Positions 32,775-44,072 of a stretch of 64,000 nt of DNA are shown here, piece by piece (positions within the stretch are counted from its first letter, which is position 1; each line of letters opens with the position of its first letter). The stretch comes from an uncultured Pelagibacteraceae bacterium (GTDB lineage: Bacteria; Pseudomonadota; Alphaproteobacteria; Pelagibacterales; Pelagibacteraceae), in contig CACHQX010000003.1 of assembly GCA_902582235.1 (NCBI GenBank), positions 101,703 to 165,702 on the forward strand, read 5' to 3'. The notes under the pieces were generated by a model. That model had not been told where the DNA came from. It searched no databases and saw only the letters and a program-made list of their open reading frames with translations. Position numbers and translations under genes: made by a program.

Positions 32775-33583
32775 TTAAGCTCTGATTGAGTGTAGTTTAT
32801 ATTAACATTATACTTTTTTGTTAATTCTTTAATACCATAACTTATTTCATTTTTATGAATTCCGTTATTTATAAGAAGAGAGTCAAAATTTTGTAAATTT
32901 GCACCTTTAATATCAGTATTAAGATTATCACCTATACAAATCACTTTTTTGCCTCTTAAATTTTTAAATGCTTTTTCATAAACTTCTGGATAAGGTTTGC
33001 CGAAATACTTTACTTCACCTCCTAACTTTTCAAAAATTTTTGCTATGGTGCCCGCACAAAATTCTCTGACATTGCCCCGATCAACAACAAGATCTGGATT
33101 GGTGCAAATCATTTTTTTTTTTGTATGATCTAGAAGTAATTTTTCATAAAATTTTAAATCTGTTTTATGATCATCAAAGAGTCCTGAGCACAATAAAAAA
33201 TCACTACTATCTATTTTTTCAGATTTTTGACTCTCGAACGTTTTGAACAAATCAAAATCTCTTGGTGGCCCTATATGGAAAAAACTTTTTAGATTCATAT
33301 TCTTGAGTTGATCTAAAGCAGCTTGGCCAGACGTATAAACTTGTTGAGCTTTTTTTTCATCTAAACCCATTTTTTTTAAATATTTAATTACAGTGAGATT
33401 TGGTCTTGGCGCGTTTGTAAGTAATACATATTGTTTTTTATTTTTTTCTAACTTTTCAAGAACTTCAACTGAATTTTTAAATAGATTAAGGCCATTATGT
33501 AACACTCCCCAAATATCTATAAAAAACACATCGTATTCCTCAACGATTGATCTAAGTCCTTTTTCATCTAAATTTGAAGTCAT
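32768..33583 (-). CDS. HAD-IIA-type hydrolase (TIGR01459-like)
   Basis: DVFFIDIWGVLHNGLNLF; VLLTNAPRPN; FGKPYPEVYEKAFK; CIGDNLNTDIKGA. Confidence 0.88.
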   Translation of the reverse strand: MTSNLDEKGLRSIVEEYDVFFIDIWGVLHNGLNLFKNSVEVLEKLEKNKKQYVLLTNAPRPNLTVIKYLKKMGLDEKKAQQVYTSGQAALDQLKNMNLKSFFHIGPPRDFDLFKTFESQKSEKIDSSDFLLCSGLFDDHKTDLKFYEKLLLDHTKKKMICTNPDLVVDRGNVREFCAGTIAKIFEKLGGEVKYFGKPYPEVYEKAFKNLRGKKVICIGDNLNTDIKGANLQNFDSLLINNGIHKNEISYGIKELTKKYNVNINYTQSELKW

Positions 33584-33652
33584 TTTTTATGATATAACTC
33601 AAAAAGATGCATATTTCTTGGTTTTTTTTTAAATATATATTTTATCCTTTGT

Positions 33653-33682
33653 CTTGAAAAATTATCTTTTGGTCTTTATATG
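33653..33682 (+). promoter_or_regulatory. Putative RpoH (sigma-32) promoter of groESL
   Basis: CTTGAAA (33653-33659) plus TTTATATG (33675-33682), CTTG-N18 spacing, immediately upstream of groES. Confidence 0.6.
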
Positions 33683-33706
33683 AATTCCATATTTAAAGGA
33701 GTTTTT

Positions 33707-34000
33707 ATGAAGTTTAAACCGTTACATGACAGAGTTTTAATAGAAGTTTTGGATAGCAGTGAAAAAACTGCTGGTGGAATTATAATACCAGATACAGCTC
33801 AAGAAAAACCTCAAGAAGGAAAAGTTGTTGCAGTTGGTGGTGGAGCTAAAACTGAAGATGGAAAAATCATTCCAATGGATGTCAAAGTTGGAGACAAAGT
33901 GTTATTCGGTAAATGGTCAGGCACCGAAGTTAAAATTGGTGGGAAAGAATACAGCATTATGAAAGAATCTGACATTATGGGAATATCAACAGGAAAATAA
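33707..34000 (+). CDS. groES: Co-chaperonin GroES
   Basis: [47 protein letters not shown] at 33707 with AAAGGA RBS preferred over ATG at 33680. Confidence 0.97.
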   Translation: MKFKPLHDRVLIEVLDSSEKTAGGIIIPDTAQEKPQEGKVVAVGGGAKTEDGKIIPMDVKVGDKVLFGKWSGTEVKIGGKEYSIMKESDIMGISTGK

Positions 34001-34019
34001 TTTTTAAAAAAAGGAGTGA

Positions 34020-35675
<1,656 letters not shown>

Positions 35676-35694
35676 AATTCCACTAAAAGTAATT

Positions 35695-35729
35695 AAAAAA
35701 AAAACCCTCGAAAGAGGGTTTTTTTTTAT
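35695..35729. terminator. Bidirectional intrinsic terminator downstream of groEL
   Basis: CCCTC (35705-35709) GAAA GAGGG (35714-35718), extended by an A-run on the left and a T-run on the right. Confidence 0.9.
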
Positions 35730-35851
35730 CTAAATTTTTTAAACTTTACTTAATTCATGGTGGATGAAAGGTTAATCTTACAAATTTATGTAGCCTGATT
35801 CTGATAAACCACATACAAAATTTTAACAATTAGTTGGGTTGTATTAAAGAA

Positions 35852-36235
35852 TTATTTTCTTTTTTTCTTTTTAGATAAGCCTAATTTATCACTGTGCCTT
35901 AATCTTAATACTACTATTGCGAGAGCGATTAAAACTATTGCAATTGACTCGTACAGAAGTTGAGAAGCATCCATTTGTTTACCTTGCAAAATAATAAATC
36001 TACTTAATGCAGTAATTGCAATCAACAACGGTAAAGAAATACTAATTGATTGTTCTTCCCAAAACACTCTTACCATTGCCATAACCTCTAAATATAGAAA
36101 CATTAATAATAAGTCTGCTAATGTAACAGTTTGATTTAAAAACATAGTTCTTATTTCAAGAACCACTGCAATAATTGTGCTAAGCAAAATTATTCCGAGT
36201 AAAAGTAACTGAAGATTTTTTACAAGATTTTTCAC
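35852..36235 (-). CDS. PsiE-family membrane protein
   Basis: 127 aa, 4 TM; EVMAMVRVFWEEQSISISLPLLIAITALSRFIIL and C-terminal VVLRLRH. Confidence 0.75.
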   Translation of the reverse strand: MKNLVKNLQLLLLGIILLSTIIAVVLEIRTMFLNQTVTLADLLLMFLYLEVMAMVRVFWEEQSISISLPLLIAITALSRFIILQGKQMDASQLLYESIAIVLIALAIVVLRLRHSDKLGLSKKKKRK

Positions 36236-36274
36236 TAAATTAAATATAACTGATTTTATTCTTAAAATATATAA

Positions 36275-36733
36275 TTAATCTTTTGATTTTTTTTGGGTAA
36301 ATGGCAACCATTTTTCTATAGCAGACTTATCTGGTCCTCCATAAGGTATTTTATATGAATTCGTATTTGTTAGAACCTCTATACCCTTAGAAAAAACAAA
36401 TATAAAAACTATAACAAAAACAATTGCCATTATTTTAAACGGATTGAAATTTTTTGTCTCAAAAACGCTAGCTGACTTTTCTTCGGCTTTATGAAACTGC
36501 TTAAAAGTATGATAGACGGCAAAAATTAATCCTAAATGAGCAAGAAAAACTCCCGCCCAACCAAAAATAAATGTTGTGTATGTAAAAATATATAAACTAA
36601 ATACTACGGACCAAATAAAACTTAAAACTAATAAAATTTGAAGTCTTACAGTCTTTGGTAAAGCTCTTAAATCGTTTTTACTATCATCAAACAATATGTT
36701 TGCCGATTCGATCATAAAATTTTTTAATGACAT
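36275..36733 (-). CDS. Uncharacterised membrane protein
   Basis: 152 aa, about 3 TM; no family confidently recognised. Confidence 0.6.
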   Translation of the reverse strand: MSLKNFMIESANILFDDSKNDLRALPKTVRLQILLVLSFIWSVVFSLYIFTYTTFIFGWAGVFLAHLGLIFAVYHTFKQFHKAEEKSASVFETKNFNPFKIMAIVFVIVFIFVFSKGIEVLTNTNSYKIPYGGPDKSAIEKWLPFTQKKSKD

Positions 36734-36764
36734 AAAAAATTAATAGTTTTTTTTTCCATAAAAA

Positions 36765-37424
36765 TCAATTAAAGAATTTTCCTACCAAATAAAGACCAAG
36801 GGCTACAGCGGGACCAATTCCGAAAGCAAATAATAAGGTTCCTACTCCGACTGTGCCCCCTAAGTACCAGCCGATTGATACAACTGTTATCTCAATTCCC
36901 GCTCTGACCACTGCTATTGGAAAATTTGTTATTCTTTGAATTCCTGTCATTAACCCATCTCTTGGTCCAGGACCTAAATTTGCAATTAAATAAAAACCAC
37001 TCCCCAAACCTACTAATAAAACTGCAAACACTGCCATTAGCAATTTTCCGAAGTATGTATCTGGTGTTGCAAAAACAAAAATAGTTAAATCAATCATAGC
37101 AGCTATAATAATGATGTTAAAAACTGTTCCGATTCCTGGTTTTTGTTTCAGAAAAAACCATAGGCTTAGAGTGCAGACACTAACAATAAAAGTTACAACA
37201 CCAATAGATAGATCAACATTTAACGAGATTCCTTGAGCAAGAACACTCCAAGGTGATGCGCCAGAATAAGATACAATTAATAACCCCTCACCTAAACCAA
37301 AAATTGTTAATCCTAAAGTAAGATAAAAAATTGTTAGTGACTTAGGTTTTAGATTTAGGGGTTTTTTTGAACTCCAATAGTTTTTAGGGATTTTTTTAAT
37401 TGTTAAAAACATATATTTTGACAA
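36765..37424 (-). CDS. YczE/YitT-like integral membrane protein
   Basis: 219 aa; GLGSGFYLIANLGPGPRDGLMTGI and GASPWSVLAQG motifs. Confidence 0.75.
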   Translation of the reverse strand: MSKYMFLTIKKIPKNYWSSKKPLNLKPKSLTIFYLTLGLTIFGLGEGLLIVSYSGASPWSVLAQGISLNVDLSIGVVTFIVSVCTLSLWFFLKQKPGIGTVFNIIIIAAMIDLTIFVFATPDTYFGKLLMAVFAVLLVGLGSGFYLIANLGPGPRDGLMTGIQRITNFPIAVVRAGIEITVVSIGWYLGGTVGVGTLLFAFGIGPAVALGLYLVGKFFN

Positions 37425-37473
37425 AGTGATATTATTTTAAATTTTAGAAATTAATAAAATATTTATTTTTGAT

Positions 37474-38913
37474 ATGTTTAAACAATTAAAGTTTCAAGGA
37501 AATAATTTACTTACTTACTCTGTAATTTTCTTAATAATATTGATGGGTTTTGTCTTTAGATTTTACAATATAAATTATGAGAATCTTTGGTTAGATGAAA
37601 TTTACTCTTTTTGGGTTACAGATCCTTATGTAAGTTTTTCCGAAACATATCTAAGAGTACAAACTACTGAGTCTAGTCCTTTCTTATATTTCTTTTTAGT
37701 GAAAATATGCAACAAAATTTTTGGTTATGATCCAATAGTTGGAAGATGTTTTTCTGCTTTTTTCGGATTTTTAAGTATTTTTTCTGTTGGCATTTTGTGT
37801 AAAAAATTTACTAAAAACAAAAGTTATCTATTCGCCACTTGTTTAATAAGTTTAAACATTTTTTTAATTGTTAATTCACAAGAAATGAGAGTTTATATTT
37901 TTACTTTTTTTTTGATTTCACTAAGTTTAATCTTTTTTTTAAATCTTTATAAAGAAAATAAAAATAAAATATTTACAAAAAATTTTATTCTGTTCCCTTT
38001 TTTTATTTTTACAGCTATTCTAAGTCACCCATTTGCTATAATTGTTTTGGCGTCAATAATAGTTTTTTTAATTTTGGACTATTTCCTTTTTTCAAGTAAC
38101 AATATAAAAGTAAATATTTCGTTAATATTAGTATCTATTCTAACAATTTTTTTTTTATATCATTACGTAAATTATGTTTCCCTCAATAAAATCGGATGGA
38201 TAGAACAACCAGATATTAAATTTTTTACAAATTTTTATTTTTCAAAATTTTTTGGTTCAAGATTATTAGGGATAATTCATTTATTAACTTTAATCATCTT
38301 ATTGATTTGTTTAAGAAAAAAAATTGAAAAAAATAAAGAAATTATTTTTTTGATTATTTTATTGGTATTTTCGTACTTTATTCCATTAGTTTATGGGTAT
38401 TTTATTAAACCAATTATTTTTCCAAAATATATAATATTTGTTTTAATACCTATAATTCTGATTATCTCTATTCTTGTTTTTCTTATAGAAAGAGAAATTA
38501 TAAAAAAACTACTGATCTCATTTTTAATTTTAATTAATTTCGCCAATCATTTTACTGAGAATACTTTAAAACAGTTTTTTTCAGAGCGACAAAGATACAA
38601 TCCTAATTTTGAGAAAGCATTTACAACTATTGAAGAGTCTAAGATTAAGAAACTAAGTTTTTACACAAACAAAGTTAATGATGAAAATGAAAACTTAATT
38701 AATACTGTCATATCAAAATATTCACAATTAATGTTTAACAAAAAAGGTTATAAAATCGAGATTTTAAAAGATGGGCCAAAAAATATTGAAGGTAAAATCT
38801 GGAATATCTGTTTAACCATAATCTCCTGTGATGAGCCACCAGATAAATCTAATATTTTAGAAGAAACTCATTTGGAGGGTGGGCTTAAGTTGAGCCTGTG
38901 GGAAGTCAAATGA
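37474..38913 (+). CDS. GT39-like membrane glycosyltransferase
   Basis: Multi-TM; RFYNINYENLWLDEIYSFW; ESSPFLYFFLVKICNKIFGYDPIVGRCFSAFFG. Confidence 0.8.
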   Translation: MFKQLKFQGNNLLTYSVIFLIILMGFVFRFYNINYENLWLDEIYSFWVTDPYVSFSETYLRVQTTESSPFLYFFLVKICNKIFGYDPIVGRCFSAFFGFLSIFSVGILCKKFTKNKSYLFATCLISLNIFLIVNSQEMRVYIFTFFLISLSLIFFLNLYKENKNKIFTKNFILFPFFIFTAILSHPFAIIVLASIIVFLILDYFLFSSNNIKVNISLILVSILTIFFLYHYVNYVSLNKIGWIEQPDIKFFTNFYFSKFFGSRLLGIIHLLTLIILLICLRKKIEKNKEIIFLIILLVFSYFIPLVYGYFIKPIIFPKYIIFVLIPIILIISILVFLIEREIIKKLLISFLILINFANHFTENTLKQFFSERQRYNPNFEKAFTTIEESKIKKLSFYTNKVNDENENLINTVISKYSQLMFNKKGYKIEILKDGPKNIEGKIWNICLTIISCDEPPDKSNILEETHLEGGLKLSLWEVK

Positions 38914-39602
38914 AAAAAACTAAAATAATTCTTTTTTTAATTTTTTTGATTTACCCTTTTTTCTCCTATCCGCATGTAAATCATTATGACAAACTGAAGA
39001 TAATTGAAATGGATGTTTTAAGAAATGGAAAAAAAATAGGATATAATAAATATTCATTTAAAAGCCGAAATAATTTATTGATAGTAAAAAACGAAATTAA
39101 TTTTGCCGCAAAATTAATGGGTATTAATTTATTAGTTGTAAATGGTTCGTCCACTGAAACTTATAGGAACGGAAAATTGATTAAATTTAATTCTGATACA
39201 ATTCAGAATAAGAAAAAAAAATATAACAAATTAGTTTTAGATGAGAAGAAAAAATCTTTTGAAATAAATGGCTCTTCTTTTAAGGGGGCTCTGCCATCAT
39301 TTGTATTAGTTGGAAATTGGTGGAATCATAGTATTCTTCAGTCAGAAATGATTATAAGTCCACTTTCTGGAAGTCCAAAATTTCAAGAAGTTTATTTTTT
39401 ATCTAAAGAAATACTTAAAATTAAAAATAATAACTACGTTACAAGTAAGTTTAAAATTATAATGAAGAAAAACATTGATGATAAAAAAAAAGAAGAATTT
39501 AATATTTGGTTAGATGATAAATCGAAGATTATCTTGAAAGTATCTTATTCTAAGTTTGGAAATTGGGAATATATTGTTAAAAATGTAGAAAAATTTTACT
39601 AA
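38910..39602 (+). CDS. Exported protein, DUF6134-like
   Basis: Signal peptide; MDVLRNGKKIGYNKYSF; ATGA overlap with GT39 gene (ATG 38910). Confidence 0.6.
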   Translation: MKKTKIILFLIFLIYPFFSYPHVNHYDKLKIIEMDVLRNGKKIGYNKYSFKSRNNLLIVKNEINFAAKLMGINLLVVNGSSTETYRNGKLIKFNSDTIQNKKKKYNKLVLDEKKKSFEINGSSFKGALPSFVLVGNWWNHSILQSEMIISPLSGSPKFQEVYFLSKEILKIKNNNYVTSKFKIIMKKNIDDKKKEEFNIWLDDKSKIILKVSYSKFGNWEYIVKNVEKFY

Positions 39603-39892
39603 ACAAAAATTTTTAATAATACTTGGCTAATAAAATTCATTAGTACAAAAAAACCTAAAAAGAAAATCCAATACATGCAAGTTACAGCGGTATTTCTTCT
39701 TCTTCTTAACGCGACGAATTCTGGATCATCTATTTTTGAAATATCTTGTTTTCCTTTTACAGGATAATCGTATGACCATCTCCATAAGGAGTTTCCAAAT
39801 CTTTCATCGATTTTATTGAAATATTTAATACATTCAAAAGCATAAATTAATAGAAAGTATAAACCAATTAAAATTAATCCGCTTGTAATCAT
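39599..39892 (-). CDS. Small two-TM membrane protein, uncharacterised
   Basis: 97 aa; TM at each end; directly downstream of aceA with no gap. Confidence 0.65.
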   Translation of the reverse strand: MITSGLILIGLYFLLIYAFECIKYFNKIDERFGNSLWRWSYDYPVKGKQDISKIDDPEFVALRRRRNTAVTCMYWIFFLGFFVLMNFISQVLLKIFV

Positions 39893-41170
39893 TTAAAACT
39901 GTTCAGACTCAGTTGAGCCTTCCATTGCTGTGGTTGAACTTTTTCCAGAACTTATCGTATTTGAAACTGCATCAAAATAAGATGTTCCTACTTCTCTTTG
40001 ATGTTTGACACTGGTATATCCATCCTTTTCTCTGGCAAATTCACGTTCTTGAATTTTTGAATAAGCTGTCATTCCTTCAGCTTTGTATTTTTCTGCTAAC
40101 TCAAATATCGCAATATTTTGGGTATGGAAACCTGCTAAAGTAATAAATTGAAATTTATAACCCATTTCACTTATCTTTTTCTGAAAAGTTGCAATTGCAT
40201 TATCAGATAAATGTTTTTTCCAATTGAATGACGGTGAGCAGTTATAAGCTAATAATTTTCCAGGGTATTTTTTGTGAATAGCGTCAGCAAATTTTTTTGC
40301 TTCTTCTAAATTAGGTGTTGCAGTTTCACACCATATAAGATCTGAATATGGTGCATACGCAAGACCTCTTGAAATTGCTTGATCAATTCCAGATTTTACA
40401 TAATAAAATCCCTCTGGAGATCTTTCGCCTGTCAAGAAAGGTCTATCATTTTCATCGTGGTCGTTTGTAATAAGTTTAGCTGCATTTGCATCTGTTCTTG
40501 CGAGAATTATTAAAGGCACATCAGCTATATCGGCTGCTAACCTTGCTGCTTTCAAATTTTTTACTGCTTGGCTTGTTGGTATCAAAACTTTACCACCCAT
40601 ATGGCCACATTTTTTTTCACTAGCTAATTGATCTTCAAAATGAACTCCAGCTGCTCCAGCTTTTATAAATTTCTTGGTCAATTCAAAAACATTTAATGGT
40701 CCCCCGAATCCAGCTTCACCATCGGCAATTATTGGAAGCATGTAATCTATTCTTTTTTCTTTCTTTTGATCACCATCTTTAATTTCCATATGCTGAATTT
40801 GGTCAGCTCTTAATAAAGCATTGTTCATAGCCTCAACTAATTTTGGTGCGCTGTCATATGGATAAAGAGATTGGTCAGGATACATCTCACCAGCGCTGTT
40901 AGCGTCAGCTGCAACTTGCCATCCACTTAAGTAAATTGCTTTTAAACCAGCTTTTGCATGTTGAACTGCGTGATTGCCGGATAAAGAACCAAGGGTATTA
41001 ACGTATGGTTCAGAATTTAATAAATTCCACAATTTTGTGGATTGTTGTTTACATATTGAATATTCAATTTTAATTGAACCTCTTAATCTCTCAACGTCGT
41101 CTTGATTGTAATCTCTTTTAATACCAGCAAATCTTTTTAGATCGTAAGAAACCTTTTTTTCAGCACCCAT
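39893..41170 (-). CDS. aceA: Isocitrate lyase
   Basis: [38 protein letters not shown] (KKCGH active site). Confidence 0.97.
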   Translation of the reverse strand: MGAEKKVSYDLKRFAGIKRDYNQDDVERLRGSIKIEYSICKQQSTKLWNLLNSEPYVNTLGSLSGNHAVQHAKAGLKAIYLSGWQVAADANSAGEMYPDQSLYPYDSAPKLVEAMNNALLRADQIQHMEIKDGDQKKEKRIDYMLPIIADGEAGFGGPLNVFELTKKFIKAGAAGVHFEDQLASEKKCGHMGGKVLIPTSQAVKNLKAARLAADIADVPLIILARTDANAAKLITNDHDENDRPFLTGERSPEGFYYVKSGIDQAISRGLAYAPYSDLIWCETATPNLEEAKKFADAIHKKYPGKLLAYNCSPSFNWKKHLSDNAIATFQKKISEMGYKFQFITLAGFHTQNIAIFELAEKYKAEGMTAYSKIQEREFAREKDGYTSVKHQREVGTSYFDAVSNTISSGKSSTTAMEGSTESEQF

Positions 41171-41209
41171 TAAATTGCCCTTTGTTGATGTTGTCAGATT
41201 TAAGCGAAA

Positions 41210-41371
41210 CTAGTTATTTTCACCAAATTCTTGAGTGAATTCGTTCATCCCGCTAGAACCCCAATCACAGTGATCATCTCTTAAATAAATACCTGAGCTG
41301 CTGTTAGAGGGCATATTCTCTGATGTATTTTCTTGGCTTTTTAAGTAGTTTTTTTTGTTTTTGTTGTCCAT
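41210..41371 (-). CDS. 53-aa uncharacterised microprotein upstream of aceA
   Basis: MDNKNKKNYLKSQENTSENMPSNSSSGIYLRDDHCDWGSSGMNEFTQEFGENN*; internal ATG at 41371 with AAGG RBS preferred over the track start at 41410. Confidence 0.6.
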   Translation of the reverse strand: MDNKNKKNYLKSQENTSENMPSNSSSGIYLRDDHCDWGSSGMNEFTQEFGENN

Positions 41372-41384
41372 ACGAACCTTATAA

Positions 41385-41475
41385 TTTACAAAATTTACAA
41401 AATCAATCAAATAAAATAAAACCCTTGTAAAATATAGAAATTTGTTGTAAATAATAATTTACAAAGTTTACAAAT
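41385..41475. promoter_or_regulatory. Putative operator array of six TTTACAA/TTGTAAA half-sites
   Basis: TTTACAA at 41385, 41394, 41458 and 41467; TTGTAAA at 41425 and 41445; perfect inverted repeat TTGTAAAT-AATA-ATTTACAA at 41445-41464. Confidence 0.7.
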
Positions 41476-41482
41476 AGAAAAT

Positions 41483-42907
41483 ATGAGTCAAATTGATCTT
41501 AAAATAGGGCCAAAAATCAAGTCATTTAGACGTCAATTAGGACTTCAAGCGAATAAATTAGCAGAACAATTGGGAATTTCTGCAAGCTATCTTAATTTAA
41601 TTGAGAGTGGAAAACGAAAAATTGACGGAGATTTATTACTAAAAGTTTGTGAAGAATTAAAAATTGAGCTTTCAGACTTAACCAATAAATCTGACTTAAA
41701 TCTCGTTAACGACATATCAGAATTGCTAGATGATAAATTATTTGAGGACTTAGATATTGTGGGACCAGAGGTTAAAGATCTTGTAAATACAAACCCTAAA
41801 ATTGCAAAAGCTCTAATAAAATTAGGAGATAATTTTAAACAAAAAGATCATGAAATAATCAACAAAGTAGAAAACTTATCGGGAAAAATTATTGATAGCA
41901 GAAAAACTGCTTTTCCCGGTGAAGTAATTTCTGATTTTTTACAAGAAAAGAAAAATTATTTTCCAAGATTAGAGGAATTTGCAAATGATGTTTTTGAAAA
42001 AGTTCAAAAGAATAATCGTACAAGATATGTCGCATTGTGTGAGTTTTTAAAAACAGAATACTCAATTACAGTTAAAGATGTAATTCCTGACGAGGGTAAG
42101 CCTTTTTCAAAAATTTTTGATAAAAATAAAAAAGAGCTTTTGTTAAGTGATTATAATTCATTAGAGACTAAAAAACTACATGCAGCAGCCCAAATAGCTC
42201 AGGAAGGAGCCATGGAAGAAATAAACAATTATTTGTCTGAATTTAAATTTCCAACAGAAGAGTCCAAGAGACTTACCCAAATTGCGTTATTGAATTATTG
42301 TGGTGCAGCAATTTTGATGCCTTACAAATTATTCCATTCTGAATGTAAAAAACTGAAATATGACTTAGAATTACTTCAAAATACTTTTGCAACTTCGTTT
42401 GAACAAGTCGCGCATAGAGTAACAAGTTTGCAGGATCCTAAGTTACCGGGTATTCCTTTTCACTTTTTAAGGGTCGATGTTGCTGGAAATATCTCAAAAA
42501 GGTTTTCTTTGTCTGGTATAGAAATTCCAAGATACGGAGGCGCTTGTCCAAGATGGAACGTATATTCAGCATTTTCAAGACCTGGCGTAATACAAGCTGC
42601 TGTAAGTAAAATGACTAATGGAGAAAAATATGTTTGTATTGCAAGAACAGTTGAAAAAGGTGTTGGAAGATATGGGCAGAAAAAAAGTATGCTTTCAATA
42701 GGTTTGGGCTGTGAAGCGAAGTATGCTAAAGATTTTGTCTATACTGAAAATTTAAGTTTAAGCGACAAAAAAACAGAAATTCCAATTGGTGTATCTTGCA
42801 GAACCTGTGATAGATTAGATTGTTCACAAAGAGCTTTTCCTCCTCTTCACAAAAAATTCGATGTTGATGTAAATGCAAGAGGTGTGTCTGTTTATGTTAG
42901 TGATTGA
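41483..42907 (+). CDS. RamB/PrpR/ScfR-like XRE-family regulator
   Basis: N-terminal HTH (RRQLGLQANKLAEQLGISASYLNLIESGKRKI); C-terminal CRTCDRLDCSQRAFPPL Cys cluster; divergent from aceA. Confidence 0.88.
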   Translation: MSQIDLKIGPKIKSFRRQLGLQANKLAEQLGISASYLNLIESGKRKIDGDLLLKVCEELKIELSDLTNKSDLNLVNDISELLDDKLFEDLDIVGPEVKDLVNTNPKIAKALIKLGDNFKQKDHEIINKVENLSGKIIDSRKTAFPGEVISDFLQEKKNYFPRLEEFANDVFEKVQKNNRTRYVALCEFLKTEYSITVKDVIPDEGKPFSKIFDKNKKELLLSDYNSLETKKLHAAAQIAQEGAMEEINNYLSEFKFPTEESKRLTQIALLNYCGAAILMPYKLFHSECKKLKYDLELLQNTFATSFEQVAHRVTSLQDPKLPGIPFHFLRVDVAGNISKRFSLSGIEIPRYGGACPRWNVYSAFSRPGVIQAAVSKMTNGEKYVCIARTVEKGVGRYGQKKSMLSIGLGCEAKYAKDFVYTENLSLSDKKTEIPIGVSCRTCDRLDCSQRAFPPLHKKFDVDVNARGVSVYVSD

Positions 42908-44046
42908 TTAACATTCTTACTTCGCTCACGATATAAAAGTTGTGTGAGAGAATCTACCATTTTATCCGATGCTTTAAATATTTCGTTTGATTGATATTCG
43001 TCTGAAAAATATTTTTCATGATTGCATTTATCCTCAATAACAATTTTTCCTTCTGGTGAGTTATCTTTAATATAAATCAATATAAGCCATTCATCATCAT
43101 TGGACTCATCCCACTTTATAAATATCTCACCCGTTTCAAACCTTCTATCAATACATCTGAATATAGACATATCTCTTGTTAGGTGCCGTTTATTTAGTTG
43201 AAAAACTAAACTTGAGGCACTTCTATAAAAACTCTCTAGAGATGTTTCTACTAGTTGTCTGGCAGCAATATAATTTTTTTCCTTTTTTAATAAAGTTTCT
43301 CTATCATCTTCATCTAAAGTTTTTATTCCTAACGCCTCTAATCGCTCGCGAATTTTTTGATCTCTAATTAGCCTATATTTTTCTTTTAACTTATCTATTC
43401 TCTCTTGGATTTCGCTATAATCGTCTCTTTTTTCTTTTAACGAAATTCGCTCTAGAGTCTCTAGCTCTTTTACCTCTCTTATTCTAAATTTTTCAATTTG
43501 TTTTTCTAACTTAATTTCTTCAAGAAACTTCCTTTGAACTTGTGCCTGTTCTTGTCTTAAAATTGCCTGCTCTTGTCTTAAAAATTTCTTAAGGTCTCTT
43601 GCTCTCTCTATTTGTAGCTTTTTTTCCTCTTTTAACTCGGTTTTTTTAAGCTCAACCTGTTTCTTTAATAAATCTATTTTAGCTTTTTCCTCCGCTCTTT
43701 TTTGTTGTCTTTCCTTCTCAACCTCTCGTATTTTAAACTTCTGCTTTTCTTCAATAATTAACTTCCTCGTATCAATAATTTTCTTTTCAATTAAATCAAA
43801 AAAACCCTGAATTTTCTTTTCTGGATTAAGGTTAATTTTGAAACGTAGTTTTTTTTTTATACTTTCTTGTAAAAAAACGAATTTTGCTAAAAAACCTGTC
43901 TTTTTTTGAGACCTTTTTTTTTTGATCTTTTTTATTTTTTTTTTACTTTTTTTTCTTATTTTGACTCGCTTAAAACTTCTTTTGGCTTTTTTCTGAGATT
44001 TTTTTTTCTTTATGATCTTTTTTTTTCTTTTTTTATTTTTTTTCAT
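42892..44046 (-). CDS. Lys-rich, coiled-coil uncharacterised protein
   Basis: 384 aa; K/R-dominated first ~50 residues, long E/K/Q coiled coil, compact ~120-aa C-terminal domain. Confidence 0.7.
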   Translation of the reverse strand: MKKNKKRKKKIIKKKKSQKKAKRSFKRVKIRKKSKKKIKKIKKKRSQKKTGFLAKFVFLQESIKKKLRFKINLNPEKKIQGFFDLIEKKIIDTRKLIIEEKQKFKIREVEKERQQKRAEEKAKIDLLKKQVELKKTELKEEKKLQIERARDLKKFLRQEQAILRQEQAQVQRKFLEEIKLEKQIEKFRIREVKELETLERISLKEKRDDYSEIQERIDKLKEKYRLIRDQKIRERLEALGIKTLDEDDRETLLKKEKNYIAARQLVETSLESFYRSASSLVFQLNKRHLTRDMSIFRCIDRRFETGEIFIKWDESNDDEWLILIYIKDNSPEGKIVIEDKCNHEKYFSDEYQSNEIFKASDKMVDSLTQLLYRERSKNVNQSLT

Positions 44047-44072
44047 CAGGAGATTTCAAAATTATCAGTAAT

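Noticed and set aside
43850-44046. T-rich low-complexity tract as a possible repeat element or terminator
   Set aside because: Explained as antisense of Lys codons in the Lys-rich ORF; no hairpin
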